Below are positions 17,379-31,100 of a stretch of DNA of 64,000 nucleotides, piece by piece; position 1 is the stretch's first letter; each line of letters begins with the position of its first letter. A program made the position numbers and the translations under genes. The DNA lies in assembly GCA_027886175.1 (NCBI GenBank), contig JAJNNQ010000075.1:33200501-33264500 (forward strand), written 5' to 3'. Under the pieces are notes generated by a model. It made no database searches, had not been told where the DNA came from, and was given only the letters and a program-made list of their open reading frames with translations. The stretch comes from Phylloscopus collybita. Taxonomy: Eukaryota; Chordata; Aves; Passeriformes; Phylloscopidae.

Positions 17379-19330
17379 CTAGATTATTATACAGTAATAT
17401 ATAGTAATTATATAGTAGCAGCAGGGTACATCTGTGTCTGTCATTGCCCACAAGTCTGAGACTGTTTCTATTGACTTTCTGTTCCACTCATTTCATCATT
17501 GTACACAGTTTATAAGGAATTGCTGATATTTAAATTAACAAATAAATACTCCCCCTATTTAAAATTCTTAGGTTAAATTTTTTTTCTTAGTCAAAGGAAC
17601 TAGGCAATATTTCAGGTTTTATCCTTGTCCTTTGATATGGGGAAAAGTCTTCCAATTATTTCAGTAGTCATTCCTTCAACAGAAATGAAAGCTGATTTTA
17701 AAATATTTTTTGGGTTTTTTTCTCTTCTTAATAAAAAAGTTAAAGCAGTTGGGACTTAGAAAGAAAATACAACTTTATGTATGAGAAAAGAGAGATTTAA
17801 AGTACCCAGGCCCCATGTAAACGCAAAGAGCACAGTTGGAATGAAACAAATGATCTCACTGGTTTCTGATGAGCTGGGTGGTGTAAATGTTTCACACTAA
17901 CCACACTGCATGCTCATAATATAGGAGCTAATTCATCTGCCATGAATACATTCCTGTATATGTTGTCCTTTAAAATAAACAAGCAAAAATGAGTAATTTA
18001 TTGAGTTAAATGAATAGTTTTCCAGAGGGACCCCTTGTGTCCCATATGACTGATTTTAAAGTCTAAACGAAGGCAGCTTACATGCTGTATCCTCTGTCTC
18101 ACTATGTGAAACAGTTACTGCTTTAAAATATGGAATTTCAAATTTTAACACTGTCAACAAGTTCCAATTGTTCCTTAAAATATCATTTGGACTGCTTATT
18201 CATTTCATGGAAGACTGCAAAACTCTAAACACAGGGCTGCAGATGGTGAATCATGACAATTTTTCAAAGTCTCTATTGCATTGCATTTGCAAAATGTGTT
18301 TATTTCTAGATTTAATTTAAGGAACTTTGATGGAAAATTTATAACTACAATAAAGCAGTTTTATAGGAAAAGTTTCCTAGAAAAGAAGTCAAATCATAAC
18401 CAGTTCTGCATGCATTAAATTTTACAAATCCTTTTTATATTTCAGTATCTTAAAATTTATCAAAAAATGTATTATTCTTGAGATGGCATTATGATCTGTT
18501 AACCACACAATGATTAATGTGTTTCCCAGAGTTCTTCTACCCTAGAAATAAAGTTATTAACTTGCATTTTTTTCTCACAGAATCTTCCCAAAAGTACAGG
18601 TTACTCACTGAGGCATGCTCTGATCATAGAGTCTTACTAGTAGATAGTGTGAGACTGAGGTCACAGGTTTGTTAGATTAATACAGACTCCAAACAACTTC
18701 CCTCCAAAATTAAAGGTGCTTTCCATGGCTTACAGTGAAGAGCAAACAACGCCTTTGAACAGAAGTTTCAGAAAAAGTCTACAAGGAAGCCATGGCATTA
18801 TCCCCACTATTTTTTGCACAAACATTTCCCTTTGCAGCAGAAGAATTCAGAACTGAACATAAACACAGAAAAAATTCTGGACTGAAAATCCTCTGTAATT
18901 GGTGTTTAGTGTCCTGATGCATATCTGGAGACAGCAATTTGCACATAAAGAAAAGCACTCACACTGTTTGGTAAAACCACTTACTGTGGTGGTGGTGGCA
19001 CGCAGAGAGGCACCAAAAAAGACTTCCACATCACAGAAGGGAGAATGCCCTGATGAAACAGCATCTTCATATGTTTGTTCTTTTTTTCAAGTTTATAATG
19101 TGCTTTTATAAAATTTGTGGCTCTCCTCAGCACCTCCTTTAAAATCAAGGTGGTTTTGAACAGATGACACACCTTAAATCCCCTCCCAACTTTGAGGATG
19201 TGAGTGACAGCACTGACAGAGCACAGAGCATAACCCACACTCGGTCCCCTGCTTGCATTACCCCACCTTCTTATTTTTCCATTTTATTGAAAGCTCCTAG
19301 AAACTTATCTTTTTCCCAGCTTGGTATAAT
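17379..19330. other. Unassigned AT-rich DNA
   Basis: No gene seen. It contains a short GTG run (near 18986) and A/T homopolymer pieces. Confidence 0.55.
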
Positions 19331-19400
19331 ATGGTCAAATTATAGACATGTTTTAATTTGGTCAAATGGTCAAATTATAGACATGTTTTAATTTGGTCAA
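19331..19400. repeat. Perfect 35-bp tandem duplication
   Basis: Two identical 35-bp units, 19331-19365 and 19366-19400, each beginning atggtcaaat and ending atttggtcaa. The absence of any difference between the copies suggests a recent duplication, or an assembly or length polymorphism. Confidence 0.95.
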
Positions 19401-19787
19401 AAATATATCAAACATTTCAGGCCATGAAGAAAGAGAAAGAATCTGAAATGAAAAATGCATTGTGCAAAAGTATCGCATGGCACCAGCTTAGGTTTCCATT
19501 ATCTCCTACATTTAAAAAGCTCTGTTGACCCCTGTCAGAGGCATTTATGTTAACACTGCAATGATTTGTTAAACTCTTGCACATTTCCTCGCTTGATTTG
19601 CTTTACTAAAACTAGGCCTTTATTACAATATTGAGTTACATATTCCGCTTCTCACAGGGTAGAACTGGGAAAGAGATATGACAAAATGTCTGAGCGTTGG
19701 CATCTGTTTCCTACACCTGCTAATGTAATTTCTATATATCTGCAAATGAAATCCTCCTGTGTTTCCAGTAACACCTGTGAGCACATT

Positions 19788-20115
19788 TTCAGGACACCGC
19801 GTGGGCCCTGTGGGCCATGTCCAGGAGCAGCCGGGCAGGATTTGGCCGCCTGTCCCATCCTGCCTGGCTGCAGGGCATGAGGAGGGCATGAGGCGGCAGC
19901 CCCAGCTCCCTGGGGATGAGGACAGGCACAGGCCCTGCTGGGAAATGCCTGGGGGGAACCTAGGGGGCTGAGATGGAGTCCTGTACTGTGGGCAGATGTG
20001 AGGAGCCCCAGAGGGCTGGAATGGGGCCCCGGGCCGTAGGCAGGGAGGTGAAGGCCTGGAGGGTGGGCAGGGGCAGGCAGAACCAGCGGTGGTGCCTCCT
20101 GGCTGTGACACACAC
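19788..20115. other. Isolated GC-rich block
   Basis: About 330 bp that is strikingly G-rich on the plus strand, rich in gggca, ggcag, ctggg and aggcc words, with sharp changes to AT-rich flanks. The minus strand has proline/serine-rich open frames in two registers (up to 162 codons), as expected from composition alone. It could be a decayed GC-rich mobile element, a degenerate minisatellite or a small CpG-poor regulatory element. No family was recognised. Confidence 0.6.
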
Positions 20116-21591
20116 AGGCAGCAACAGGATCAGTTCCAGGTGGCTGAACAAGGATCTATCCAGCTGAATGAGAATCAAAACCATTTCCTGTAACTTCAGG
20201 AAAGTTGCCCTAAAAGTTGTAGTGGCCAACTACATTTCCCCAGGAAATTGTGACAGGTAAAACCATAGAATTATCTAGTGTGTGTGCAACAGTGTAAACA
20301 ACAACAACCAAGACCTGTGATTCAGTAGAATGTCACAGATCACCTTTACCTGCATGATAAAGAGGAGCCTATTTATTATAAATTACCCTATCTTCTATGG
20401 TTTAACATTCAGTTCAGCAACTATGCAAAATACATATCCATTGTTAAGCGTCAAATGATAGAGGTTTTAGCTTACAGGTGAGGACACAGTGGGAAGGCAA
20501 TTTTAGGAAGCAAATAGCCGTAACCAAATAGCAAAGAGCTATTGCTAATACATTTTCTCTTTAGCGTGAAATTGCTTAAAACCAAGGCAGCTGATTGACT
20601 AGTGTGAATCAGATGGATCTCCTAGACTGCTTGATGAATGTCACAAGTTAGCATCTAATACCTGCCTAAGGCTTGGAAAACTACTCCTCATGCCATCTGT
20701 TATGGAAATATCCTATTGAATAGGACTTTTGGACAAATTTTTGATCTGTCTTGCTCTGTTTGTAAATGATATATGGAATATAACACTTCCAGTATTTTTT
20801 CATATTTTCTTACATAATGTCTTTCATATAAATTCCTTGATTCACCACGCAAAGAATTAGTTAATTGATTATCGCTGTTTTCAACTCAATAGCACTGAAA
20901 CCAAAATGAGGAAAGACCAGCTTGACTACTCTGACTCCAGACTAAGCTTTTTGCATACTCCCGAATGTGAGACTCAGGTGGAAAATCTTTACTTTTCAAT
21001 CTGAAAATAAATTTCAATACAATTTCATGCTATGGAAAGAAAAAAAAACCCCAAAGAACACTGGAAGTCTTTTGTTTCCATTGCAGATGAAATGAAAAAA
21101 AAAAATCGGAATCCTTGAAAGCTAAACTGTCATCCCCTGGCCATCCTTACCCTTAATGAAAGATATAATGCAGATCATACATCCCTATAATATTAAGTTA
21201 CAGGAGTCCTAAGTACAAGGCCTGCCTTAAAACCTAATGATATTATGACTGAGGATGTTATACCAGACAGACTTTCCAAAACCAACACCATTCATTAACT
21301 TATTTTGGATGATGACATGTCAGGCTAGACTATGTCTTGGACTATGAACTTGGATCCTTGATGATAATTCAGGTAAGACTCCTTGATGATGCATTCTTGA
21401 ACTTCCATTCATCAACCTTGCATTTGAGCTCTTACACTTAATTCATCTCTTTACTTGTAAAATGATCACACACTATTCAGAAATTATTAAGAGAAACGAT
21501 AAGCTGACAATGCCATATTTGAGTGAAGGTTCAAAGTAAACGCATAATTTCACTTACTGCTCTATACTGTAGTAATGTGAGACAGACTGTG
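20116..21591. other. Unassigned AT-rich DNA
   Basis: No gene, repeat family or RNA gene recognised between the GC-rich block and the solo LTR. Confidence 0.55.
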
Positions 21592-22157
21592 TGTCCTGGT
21601 TTCTTCTGGGATAGGGTCAGCTTTCTTCTCAGTAGCTGGTATAGTGTTATGTCTTGGGATTAGTACCAGAACAATGTTGAGAGCACATTGCATGCTTTCA
21701 GTTGTTGCTAAGTAATGTTTATACTAAGTCAAGGGCTTTTCAGCTTCTCATGCTGAAGACAGTGAGAAGACTGGAGGGGCACAAGAAGTTGGGAGGGGAC
21801 ACAGCCTGGACAGCTGACCCCAACTGATCCAAGGGATATTCCATAACATACAGCATCATACTTAGTATATATGCTGGAGGGAAAGCTGGCTGGAAGCTGC
21901 TGCTTGGGAACTGGCTGGATATTTGTCATCGAGTGGTGAGCAATTGCATTGTCCATCACTTTTTTTGTGTATTCTAATTCTATTAGTATGAAGGTTAGTA
22001 GTATTATTATCCTTCTTTACAGACTCATTAACTCTCTTCATCTCAAACCACAGGTTTTTTCCATTTCACTGTTCCTATTTTCTCCCCCATTCTGATAGGT
22101 GGGAGTGAGCAAGCAGCTCCATGGAGTTTAGGAACTGGCAGGGCTCAAATCACGACA
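21592..22157 (+). mobile_element. Solo LTR of an avian endogenous retrovirus (ERVL-like)
   Basis: It starts tgtcctggtttcttctggga and ends aaatcacgaca, so it has TG...CA termini and is about 566 bp long. Characteristic internal blocks are agttgttgctaagtaatgtt, agtcaagggcttttcagctt and agaagttgggaggggacaca, plus the 3' part with the gtgggagtgagcaagcagct block. I recognise these from a very abundant avian LTR family; I do not assign a subfamily name. The flanks ctgtg (21587-21591) and ctgta (22158-22162) look like a 5-bp target duplication with one change, which fits an ERVL-type element. No internal genes flank it, so it is a recombined solo LTR. Confidence 0.92.
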
Positions 22158-25100
22158 CTGTATTTCCTCAGTAATGTAAGATGTGCATTATCTTAGGAGC
22201 TAAGTAAGGGAACTTGAAAAGATTTACTGATAGTTACCTATCTATTAATACATTTTTTTCAGACAAGTTTATTTTGCAATCTACAGGTGTGTTATGGTTC
22301 TCTGCCATATATACATATGCAGCCATCAGACCTTCTACATTTAAATCCATAACTTTGAAGACAAAGTGAACTTAAATTGCATGATCTATAGGGCGCTCAG
22401 TCTCCAGTAATGACAATAACAGTGAGGACTAAAATGTACTTACTGTTGTATTGTGGGCTATCTTGGTAGCTGCATCATGTTAGATGAGCACCTGTTGCAG
22501 CAAATGCAGCACATCGTGAACAACTGGAAGTTAGCACAGTTCTGCCAGATGAAATTGCTGATCCCATAGCCAGGTTATTGGTATTACTTAGCTACTTTGT
22601 TCACAGGTTCCTAGACTATGTGCTGCCACAGAGAAAAGGCCTCACAACAGGCTTATACTTAAGGAGAAACACTTGCTGGCATTTGAACAGTAGTCACTAT
22701 CTGTTGGGTTTTTTGGTTCATTACTGGCACAGGTAAGATGTCATCTTTCATTCCACCACTGTATTTGAGGCTATCTAACAATATCAACTCATATCTGAAC
22801 CTAATTTTTCTCAAGCACCTTTCCCCTGCCCTGGAGCAGGAAAGGAGTGTAAAATGACTGTCAGCATAGAGGCAGGATTCCTTACCAGAAAGAAAGCAGT
22901 ATCTCACTTGGGAAGAATCAGGAGTGGGTATTCTAGTAAAAATGTTTGTTAAGTATCATTTCCCAATTCTTATCTGTACATGTAACACACCAAAAGTTGA
23001 GTAAAAGGAAACCTTTGTGATCAAGTAATCAAGGTTTTCTCTATTTCCACAGACAGCTATTACTGATGCTGTCATCTGTGCTGACAGTGTAGCGTCTCCC
23101 TCAATTTGGGAATCGTTCTGTCTTGAACTAGCCATTAGCTATGATTCTTATTACCTTTCTTGTTCTTTTTATTAACCAGCCTTCTAGAAAATTACATTGA
23201 CAGCTGAAGAGGGCATACATGCATTAGTTAACATCCAGCCTTCTTTATTTACCAAGTTTTCCTCAATTCTGCAATTTTCCTCGGATGCTAGGTGGTTATG
23301 TATTCAGTGAATAATTCCTGCCTTTTCCATTCTTCCAAGAAAATCACATAATGTAAGAAGCACATCAAAGCTGTTGTCGATAAGGAATTAGCAAGGGATC
23401 ACCCTGTGGAGGGTCTCTCAGTCTATGAATACTACTAATAAGGTAATAAGTATGAGAGTTTCCTCAATATGTAATTGCTTACTCCTCATCTCAGCAGGTT
23501 TTTCTTTGCCTAATCATCAGCAAAATAACCCATGTAAATCACAGAATAGTCTAGTTGTTTGATCAGTCCCTTTCTTTGTGTTAGCCCTTTGATATTTAAC
23601 CTCCCATTTCAGCCAGCCTTACAAGGATGTTTTCCAGAGAAACAGTATGTCTCATTGGATGCTATATTAATCATTTGGAGAGAAGGTGCATGTTGCTAGG
23701 CTGGCAGTAAGTGTATGCATGTGAAAGCAGGGCCAGCCATGAGTCACAATGAGTTTCTTCTGCAACAGACCAAGAGCCCTTCATCTTTATTGACCTAGGG
23801 AGCAGGTCAGATATGATGGCTGCTATAACAAAGACATTTCTTCAATGCAAAAATGCCTTTGCTGTCACAGCACCTAATCAGTCTGAAAATCTCAATTTTA
23901 TTTGTCCTTAAAATACTTCAAGATAACAGCACAATATGACTGACATACTAGAAGAAAGGCTAATACTCAATCTTTTCCAAGACATGACAGACATGCAAAT
24001 TAAATCTTACTGGAGATTGTAAGCCTTTTTGGCAAACTCTAAGTAACTTTTCACCTACTAACTAAAGCAACAGCTAGCTGCAGAAGAAAGTAACTTCACC
24101 AGATAAATAAAACACTTTGTTACAAAAAAAATCCAAACAAAAACCCAAGGAAACTCCCAACCAACTATAAAAAGTTGTTGTGGTAGGCAATGGGCTTACA
24201 GTGTCTCTCTTTACTCTGCAAACTTTTTTTTTTTTTTTTTTTACCCAGCTTGTGACAGAGCAGGCAAACTGCATACTAACTATAGCACATTTCCCTGTTG
24301 TTTTCTATGATCAAGCACATGACAGTGAATTGTGTCTGTGGATGCTGAAAAGTAGCAACTTAGGATCAACTTGGATTCAGGTAAGGATCAAAAGGATCAA
24401 AATTTTCATGTGAACCACAACAAAAGAAGGATAATACTTTCACCATTTTCCTGTCCTGGGGTACTTTCTCCAGCCTTACGAGAAGAATAAAACTTCTAAG
24501 TTCACCATAATGGAAAGTTAACACCCTGACACTTATGTATGTGTTACTTTGGAGGCAAAAACTTCATACTTCAAAAAAATTTAAATTTAATTTTATATGA
24601 CAATTTCAAAAGAAGAAAAATCTAAGAAAATTAATGAATTTTTCAACAACACAATAAGATTGTACCCACAGAGAGACATGACACTGTAAAACTGCTCAGA
24701 GATTAAGGTTTGTAAGTTGTGTGGCAAATATTATAAGGATCTTAGTTTCTATCCTGTTTCATGGGATGAAAAGGAGCGTTTAACTGCTTGGCTCCTGCTG
24801 GTTTTGAATGAAAATCCAATGCTTCATTAATATTTATCCCTTTTCTTCTAACCCTACACTACATGCTCTCTTTTGGGAGTTTCAGGAAAACCAGCAATTA
24901 TCACATCAAAGGTCATCAGTCCACCAGGGAAACTTCAATCCTTAACTGGTGGAGAATTGCTGCAGCTTTTGCAAACATCTCAGATCAGGCGAGCAAGTGT
25001 TTTCCCTCCTCCCTTCCCTCCTGTGACTCTTGTTGGTTTTATTTAATCAGCTTAGAAGACCTCCTTAGTTTTCCTGTGATGCCTTACACTATCCTAGACA

Positions 25101-28100
25101 TCAAAAAGATTTTTATACTGCTGTTATATTTATACAGAGGGAATAAAAGAATAACAATGATGATTTAACTGTGCTGCACAAGAGGTCCAGTCTGACACAG
25201 TCTGAAAGACTCTGCTTAGATTTTCCAAAATATGTTTTTCTTAAACGTTCTGCTGTTCTGAAATTATTTGCAACACTTTTGCTTACTTCAATAGCAACAG
25301 TAGCATTAAAAAAAGATGGTCCACCCAGATGAAAATGACAAAGATTTTGTACTGCACAGTAGAAATCAGAACCACTGAGAAATGAAGACCCCACTCCTGC
25401 CAACAGTGTTACATAAAAAAGGTGACAGTCCAATGCCCAAGGTAAATCAAGAAACTGTTTTCAAAATAATATTCTTAGAAAAAAAAAATTCTCTGTTCAT
25501 GTTACTTATCTTTTGGCTTCCTCGCCCCTAAGATTGTGCATTTTGAAAGTATTTTTGGCAATCCTAGGTACTAAAATAAGAGGTAGGTTTTCCTAGAATC
25601 ATATCAAACCAAAAAATGAGATGTCAGATAAAGGAGAATGAGCTGGCAGTGCTAAAAATGTGCTTTTTTCAGGACTGGGGAAGACAGATCTGATGACACA
25701 CAGTGGGAAGGCCACCACATTCATCTGTGTTTTCAACCTCACTGGAGAATCAATGACCAAACATTATTAATTCCGAGTATTACTTTTTTGGACTCTCATA
25801 TGTGTGCACAATGAATTGATTTAGGTATGTAGGAATCTTGATGTTAATCAAAACATGACTTCACTGTCATGTAGCCTGCTAGCTTGGGCAACTTACCTCT
25901 ACGAAAATAAACAATCATTCAGTGCTTAAAAAATAATAAAAATAAATTTAAAAACATCAATCAAGAAAACTGTCAGAGAATATTGCTCCACTTTGTTCAA
26001 AATATCATTTCTTTCTGACTACTATTTCTGCCTCTGATTCTTTGTACAAATCCTGTAATCAAGTTGCTTTAAGTAAGTCTTTTCTACTTTATATGTGATG
26101 CTGCCCAGCAAATTTGCCTTCAAGATATTGTCAAGCAAATCTGAATAATTTTATCCAATTTACTTTTTTAATGTAATTAGCTGGTTTTAGTTAAAAATTT
26201 AATCCATGCTTCTCAGTACCTCCCTTAATGACAGAGAATCAGAGGGAACACTCCCATACACCAAGCCAAACCAGCTGTATGTTTCTGAAACATGGTTTTC
26301 ACTTTGATACAATTAAAAGGTTTCAATTCCGTGTTTCTCTACTTTACAATAAAAGCTAATCTCACATCTAAGACAGTGGGAAGCCACAGAACCATATGAG
26401 CCTGAAATTTCAGCCCTTCTCTGTTCTGCAGCCATCTTATCAAGATATGAGCTGGTATGTACCTCCTGCATGAGAGAGTTCCCTCTTCATGGAACTCTTT
26501 TGGTGAGGATTCTGTCCTCATACTCATTTTGATGGGGCAGAAGGGGAGAAGTGGGAAACAGGCAGAAGAATTGTTTCTTTTCCTAGACAAAAGAAAGCTG
26601 CTATCTTGTGTGCTGGCAAGGCTGGGTATAATGGTATTGCTACTACAGCTTTACATCAGATAATTGCCTTAAGTTCCTTGGACATCCTTCTAATGCAGGG
26701 CCTCCTCTACAATTAATATACTTAAGGGGAATATAGTAATGTGTTTTTACTGTTCTTCTGTATTACTGCACCTAGTCCTTGGGTATTTAAAGGTTCAGTG
26801 CGGTTGGCACTGCAGCTGGCACAAAGTAAACTCAAGAAATAGCTAGGAGCAGTTTTTTGTATATAAAATGGACTTTGTTAAAAAGTGACATGAAACCATT
26901 GAACATTTGGTTTGTTCAAATATCTGAAGTGACTAAACATTTGAACTTGACATCAGAACGTGAATATTTTCACAGCAAAATATAGAGTGCTGAGGAATTT
27001 TGCCTACGGCTGTGGCATGAATGAACTAAATCATCCTATAAAAAAAAAAAAAGACACATTTCTTCAATCTTCCACTGACCATGTAAAATAAAGGACTTGA
27101 TGTAGTATAGCAAGAAAGCTTTCATTCGAGCAGTGAAATTTTATTGTTTTATGATTCGTACATTTGGCCACACTGGTATTATCAGCTTTTTAATTCCTAG
27201 TTACTGCTCTGTTTTTAGTTCTGCTAACTTCGGTACAATTCAGATAGGTTTGACAAACAGAGTAGAAAGAAGCTGCAAAAGAAAGCAGCTGAAAGAGTTT
27301 CACTCCAGTGGATTGAAAGTTCACTCAGGTGAGCTGAAAGGAGCTTTCCAGGTAGGAAACCATTGGCTAGAGACAAGGGACACACCAAGGATCTGTCAAG
27401 CAAAAGCTAAACGTGCTGGACTGCCCTTAAGTTAGATCCTTAAAGTTGAAAATGACAGCTGAATCCACAAAGGCCTTTTAAAAAAAGTTTCTGTTATTAA
27501 AACAGCGACACTATTCCTCTTGGATAAAAATCCACTATGGATATAAAACCCTTGTCCCATCAAAGCTCAGCTGCAGCACTATACCATGTGCAGCTATGAG
27601 TTGTTAGAAACACACTGAGGCTCTGAAGCTGCTGCAGAACTTTCAACTCCAGGAGAGTTAGAGGACAGAAAGGATGTGCTAACAAAAGCTGCTCTAGATG
27701 CTGTGATAAGCACTGAATTTCATCTACAAAGAAATGGTTCTGAACATTGTACCCAACAGATTATCTGTTTTCCTGAATTACAGTTCTGCAACAGGAACAG
27801 CTTGAAGATAAATTAGTTTGCTAGTTACATACATATACTTAAAACTTCTGAAGCTTTAGGGAAAGATGTGTTCTCGTGAAAGAGGTTTTCTATTTCCAAC
27901 AGGCTGAGGAAATTCAATTGAAGAATACAGTATCTGGATTACATCCCTGTAAGGGCAAACAGACAAAGTACATTGGGTTTTGCATTTTAATCAAGTTAAA
28001 GTGCGTCTATACACTACCACAATCACAGTGAAATAAAAGCTTCATGTGAAATACAGTATTTTTACTTGCTGGCCCCAGGTACTGCATATTGTGAGACTGC

Positions 28101-31100
28101 TGCTTGTCTAGACACAAGGCCGTGACTAACTGATGATTAATTAGCTTAACTTATACTCTCATCAAATTCATTACTTTCCTAAGTAATTTCTTAAATGACT
28201 TAGCTCATGTAGGCAAACTTGGGCAATTATTGACATAGTTCAAATTATTAAACACTTGTAGCAGAAAGGCTCAAAAAAATACAATCAAACTGAAGCCTTA
28301 CCAAATGTGAAGTTTTCTCTGGGGTCACAAGCAACAGATTTTTCTGGCTCCACAAAGCTTTCAGAATCTGTTCCACATGGTGTGTCTTTGGTCCTTGTTT
28401 TGATAAGGGAAGATTGAGGGACTTGCCCAGGCAATTAGCAAGGCATGGTTGGAACTACCTATATTTATGGCAGTTCCCAATGCATTTAACAGACAACACT
28501 GACAGTAATTCCCTTCTCAGTTTAAGCAGTGCCTTAATTCTGCCACTGCTTACATTAAATGCTAGGAAGTTTGGATCAAAATCTTGACTACAGTTATGAT
28601 CTAGAAATACTTTCAATGTGTGATTGTTACCATCTGGGTCAACAGCTTTCTATTTTGTCAAATATCAGTCACACGTGGACCAGACTGTACACCAGTGAAA
28701 AATAGGACCATCCCAATATAACTTTTATTCACCTTTCAAATTGTGAGACTCAATTAATTAATACTTTTAGAATATTTTGTTGATAAGTTGCTATAGAAAG
28801 GAAAAATATTTGCAGCCCATAGAAATGTTTTCTTCATCACAATTAAGATATGGTTACATTTTCTCTAGTTATGTCTCAGTCTCGACCATGTATCTTAGTT
28901 TTCCATTGTCTAACAAAATGTTTGAGGTTTCTGGTGTCATTTATATACAAGCTGACATTACAGTTTTAGAACCTCTGCAACTTGAAATAGGACGTTTGAA
29001 GGGAAAAGTAAAATAGAAATTAACATAAAGTCATAAAGAATCTAACTGAATGATCCAAAAGTTTATTGTTCAGAATTCTCTGCTCTTGACAAAATAAAAT
29101 CAAGGGCCTCTAAGAATAACTTTACTGGAAGTGTCAGCCCAGGATTGATGCAATGAATTCTCCTGATGTGAAGCACATTTTAAAGATGAATAGATATCTT
29201 TAAAATGGAATAATTGTTGACAGCTGAAAAACATCTATCCTATTAAAACTAAACAAGCACTAAAGTCCCCTCAATCTATAGCTGTCTAGAATTGACTTTT
29301 CTGATTGAACACAAGTCCATGGAACTCCTCCTGTCACTTCAAAAAAGACATCCTAGTTGAAACAAGAAAAATAAAATATAATAAAATAATTTAAAATATT
29401 TTAAAAAATACTTTTGAATCAGGACAAAACTGTCTGAACTCTTGAAGCATGGTGGCTCCTCTAATAAATCACAAACTCCTCTTCTAGAAAAATGGACCAT
29501 GTTTCAGAAGTAATTGCTTCAGTCCCTCCCTGACAGACCCTTTGTCACCTGTCAGATGGATTGCCACCAAAGCCAGCTCCACTATGGGTTTGGCAGAGCA
29601 GCGTTGAAGCAAAATTAAAAAACCCCAGCTGGATACAGGTTGACACAACCAGTTTCTGTGTTTTCCAGGGAGCTGGCTTACTATGGAGCCAGATAAGATT
29701 TAAATGGGCTTATTATAAATGGGCTCCAGTTCTGTGTAACTCAAAAGCAGCTGTACTGATTATAGAGTTGAGATGCTCCTGGAAGGACTTTAGAAACATT
29801 CATACAGCTTTCTGCTTCAGCTGGTATCTGTGGCATGAATAATCTGCAACACAGGGATAATTAAGTGCTGACTGTATCCTGCTTCTGAACGGGGGCGCAA
29901 CCAACATACCTAGTGAGGCAGTGCTGAGACAGAAAAATTTAAGAGCTTTGAGCTGAAAAGAAATTCAAACCCTTCTTTATTTCCAGGCTGTCAGCAGCTT
30001 GTTTTGCACAGAAAAACAAGACTGAATCTTGTTATTTAAAGGAAGGTCGGAGAGTCAGATTCACCTTAATGCATGGGATAAAGCATGAAAGTCTATGAAT
30101 CATTTCAGATGTGTTTTGACCTCTTGTCAGTGCTCCACAGGTCTTGGGCTGAGCCTCTTTTCTGGTATGAACACGGCCTTGAGACCTCCATCATACCTAG
30201 TACTAAATAACTTCTGAGTGTTCTTACTGTATGGTACTAATTGTTATTTGGAATTGCTCAAACTCTACAGGACTAGCTCTCTAACTTCTGGTTTTAATAT
30301 TTTCATTGGAAATGAGTAAGTGTAAGTGACTTAAGTAATGATTAATGGGAGTTAGCATTACTAAATGCTTACTGACCACCCTGAATATCTTAAATATGAA
30401 AAAAATAATCTAGAGTTACTTGCCTCACAAATACAGCATATATGTCCCTCCTCTGATAGGTAAATAAAAGTAAATTAACCATACACTGGATTTTAATTAC
30501 ACCTGATGGCTACATAACAGAATAGGATTTTATTCATGTTAAAATCACAACAGTTTTAATTCAATCACTGTCTATTTCACACATACATCCGCATCTACTG
30601 AAATGATTGCGCAGGATAGGATTCACCTCTGCACCACAGACATCAAGATTTAATTCTCAAAATGTTGGTAGATGTTTAAGCTCTTTTGAAAATCAAAGGA
30701 CAATCTAGCTTGTTCAGTTAGGGGGAACCTGGAAATTATTTCACCGTCCAGATGCAGCTTTCCAAGCTCCACTGGCTGTATTGACTCTAATGCTATTGCC
30801 TATAATGGGAGTCCAGATAGTCACATCCTAGCACCTCCTCTAGGTGTCTTGGTCCAACCCAGCAGATGAGGTAGTTGGTGATATCTTTTGAGCTATTGCC
30901 TTACCCTTTTTACAGAAAAGATATTGAAAAGCACAAATTTGAAAGTTTTAGGATATAATCAACCTACCATACATACGTGAATGAAAATCTCCCTGGTAAT
31001 GCTCTTTCAAGTTGCATGCAAAGGTACAATTATTGTACAAGTACAAAAGTGACAAGAGGAAGAAGATTAAATAGTCACACTGTTTCATAAGTTTTCCTGA

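Noticed and set aside
19623..20113. 162- and 153-codon minus-strand ORFs rich in proline and serine
   Set aside because: Two overlapping registers are both open, which is what a G-rich strand gives by composition; no start or splice context and no domain.
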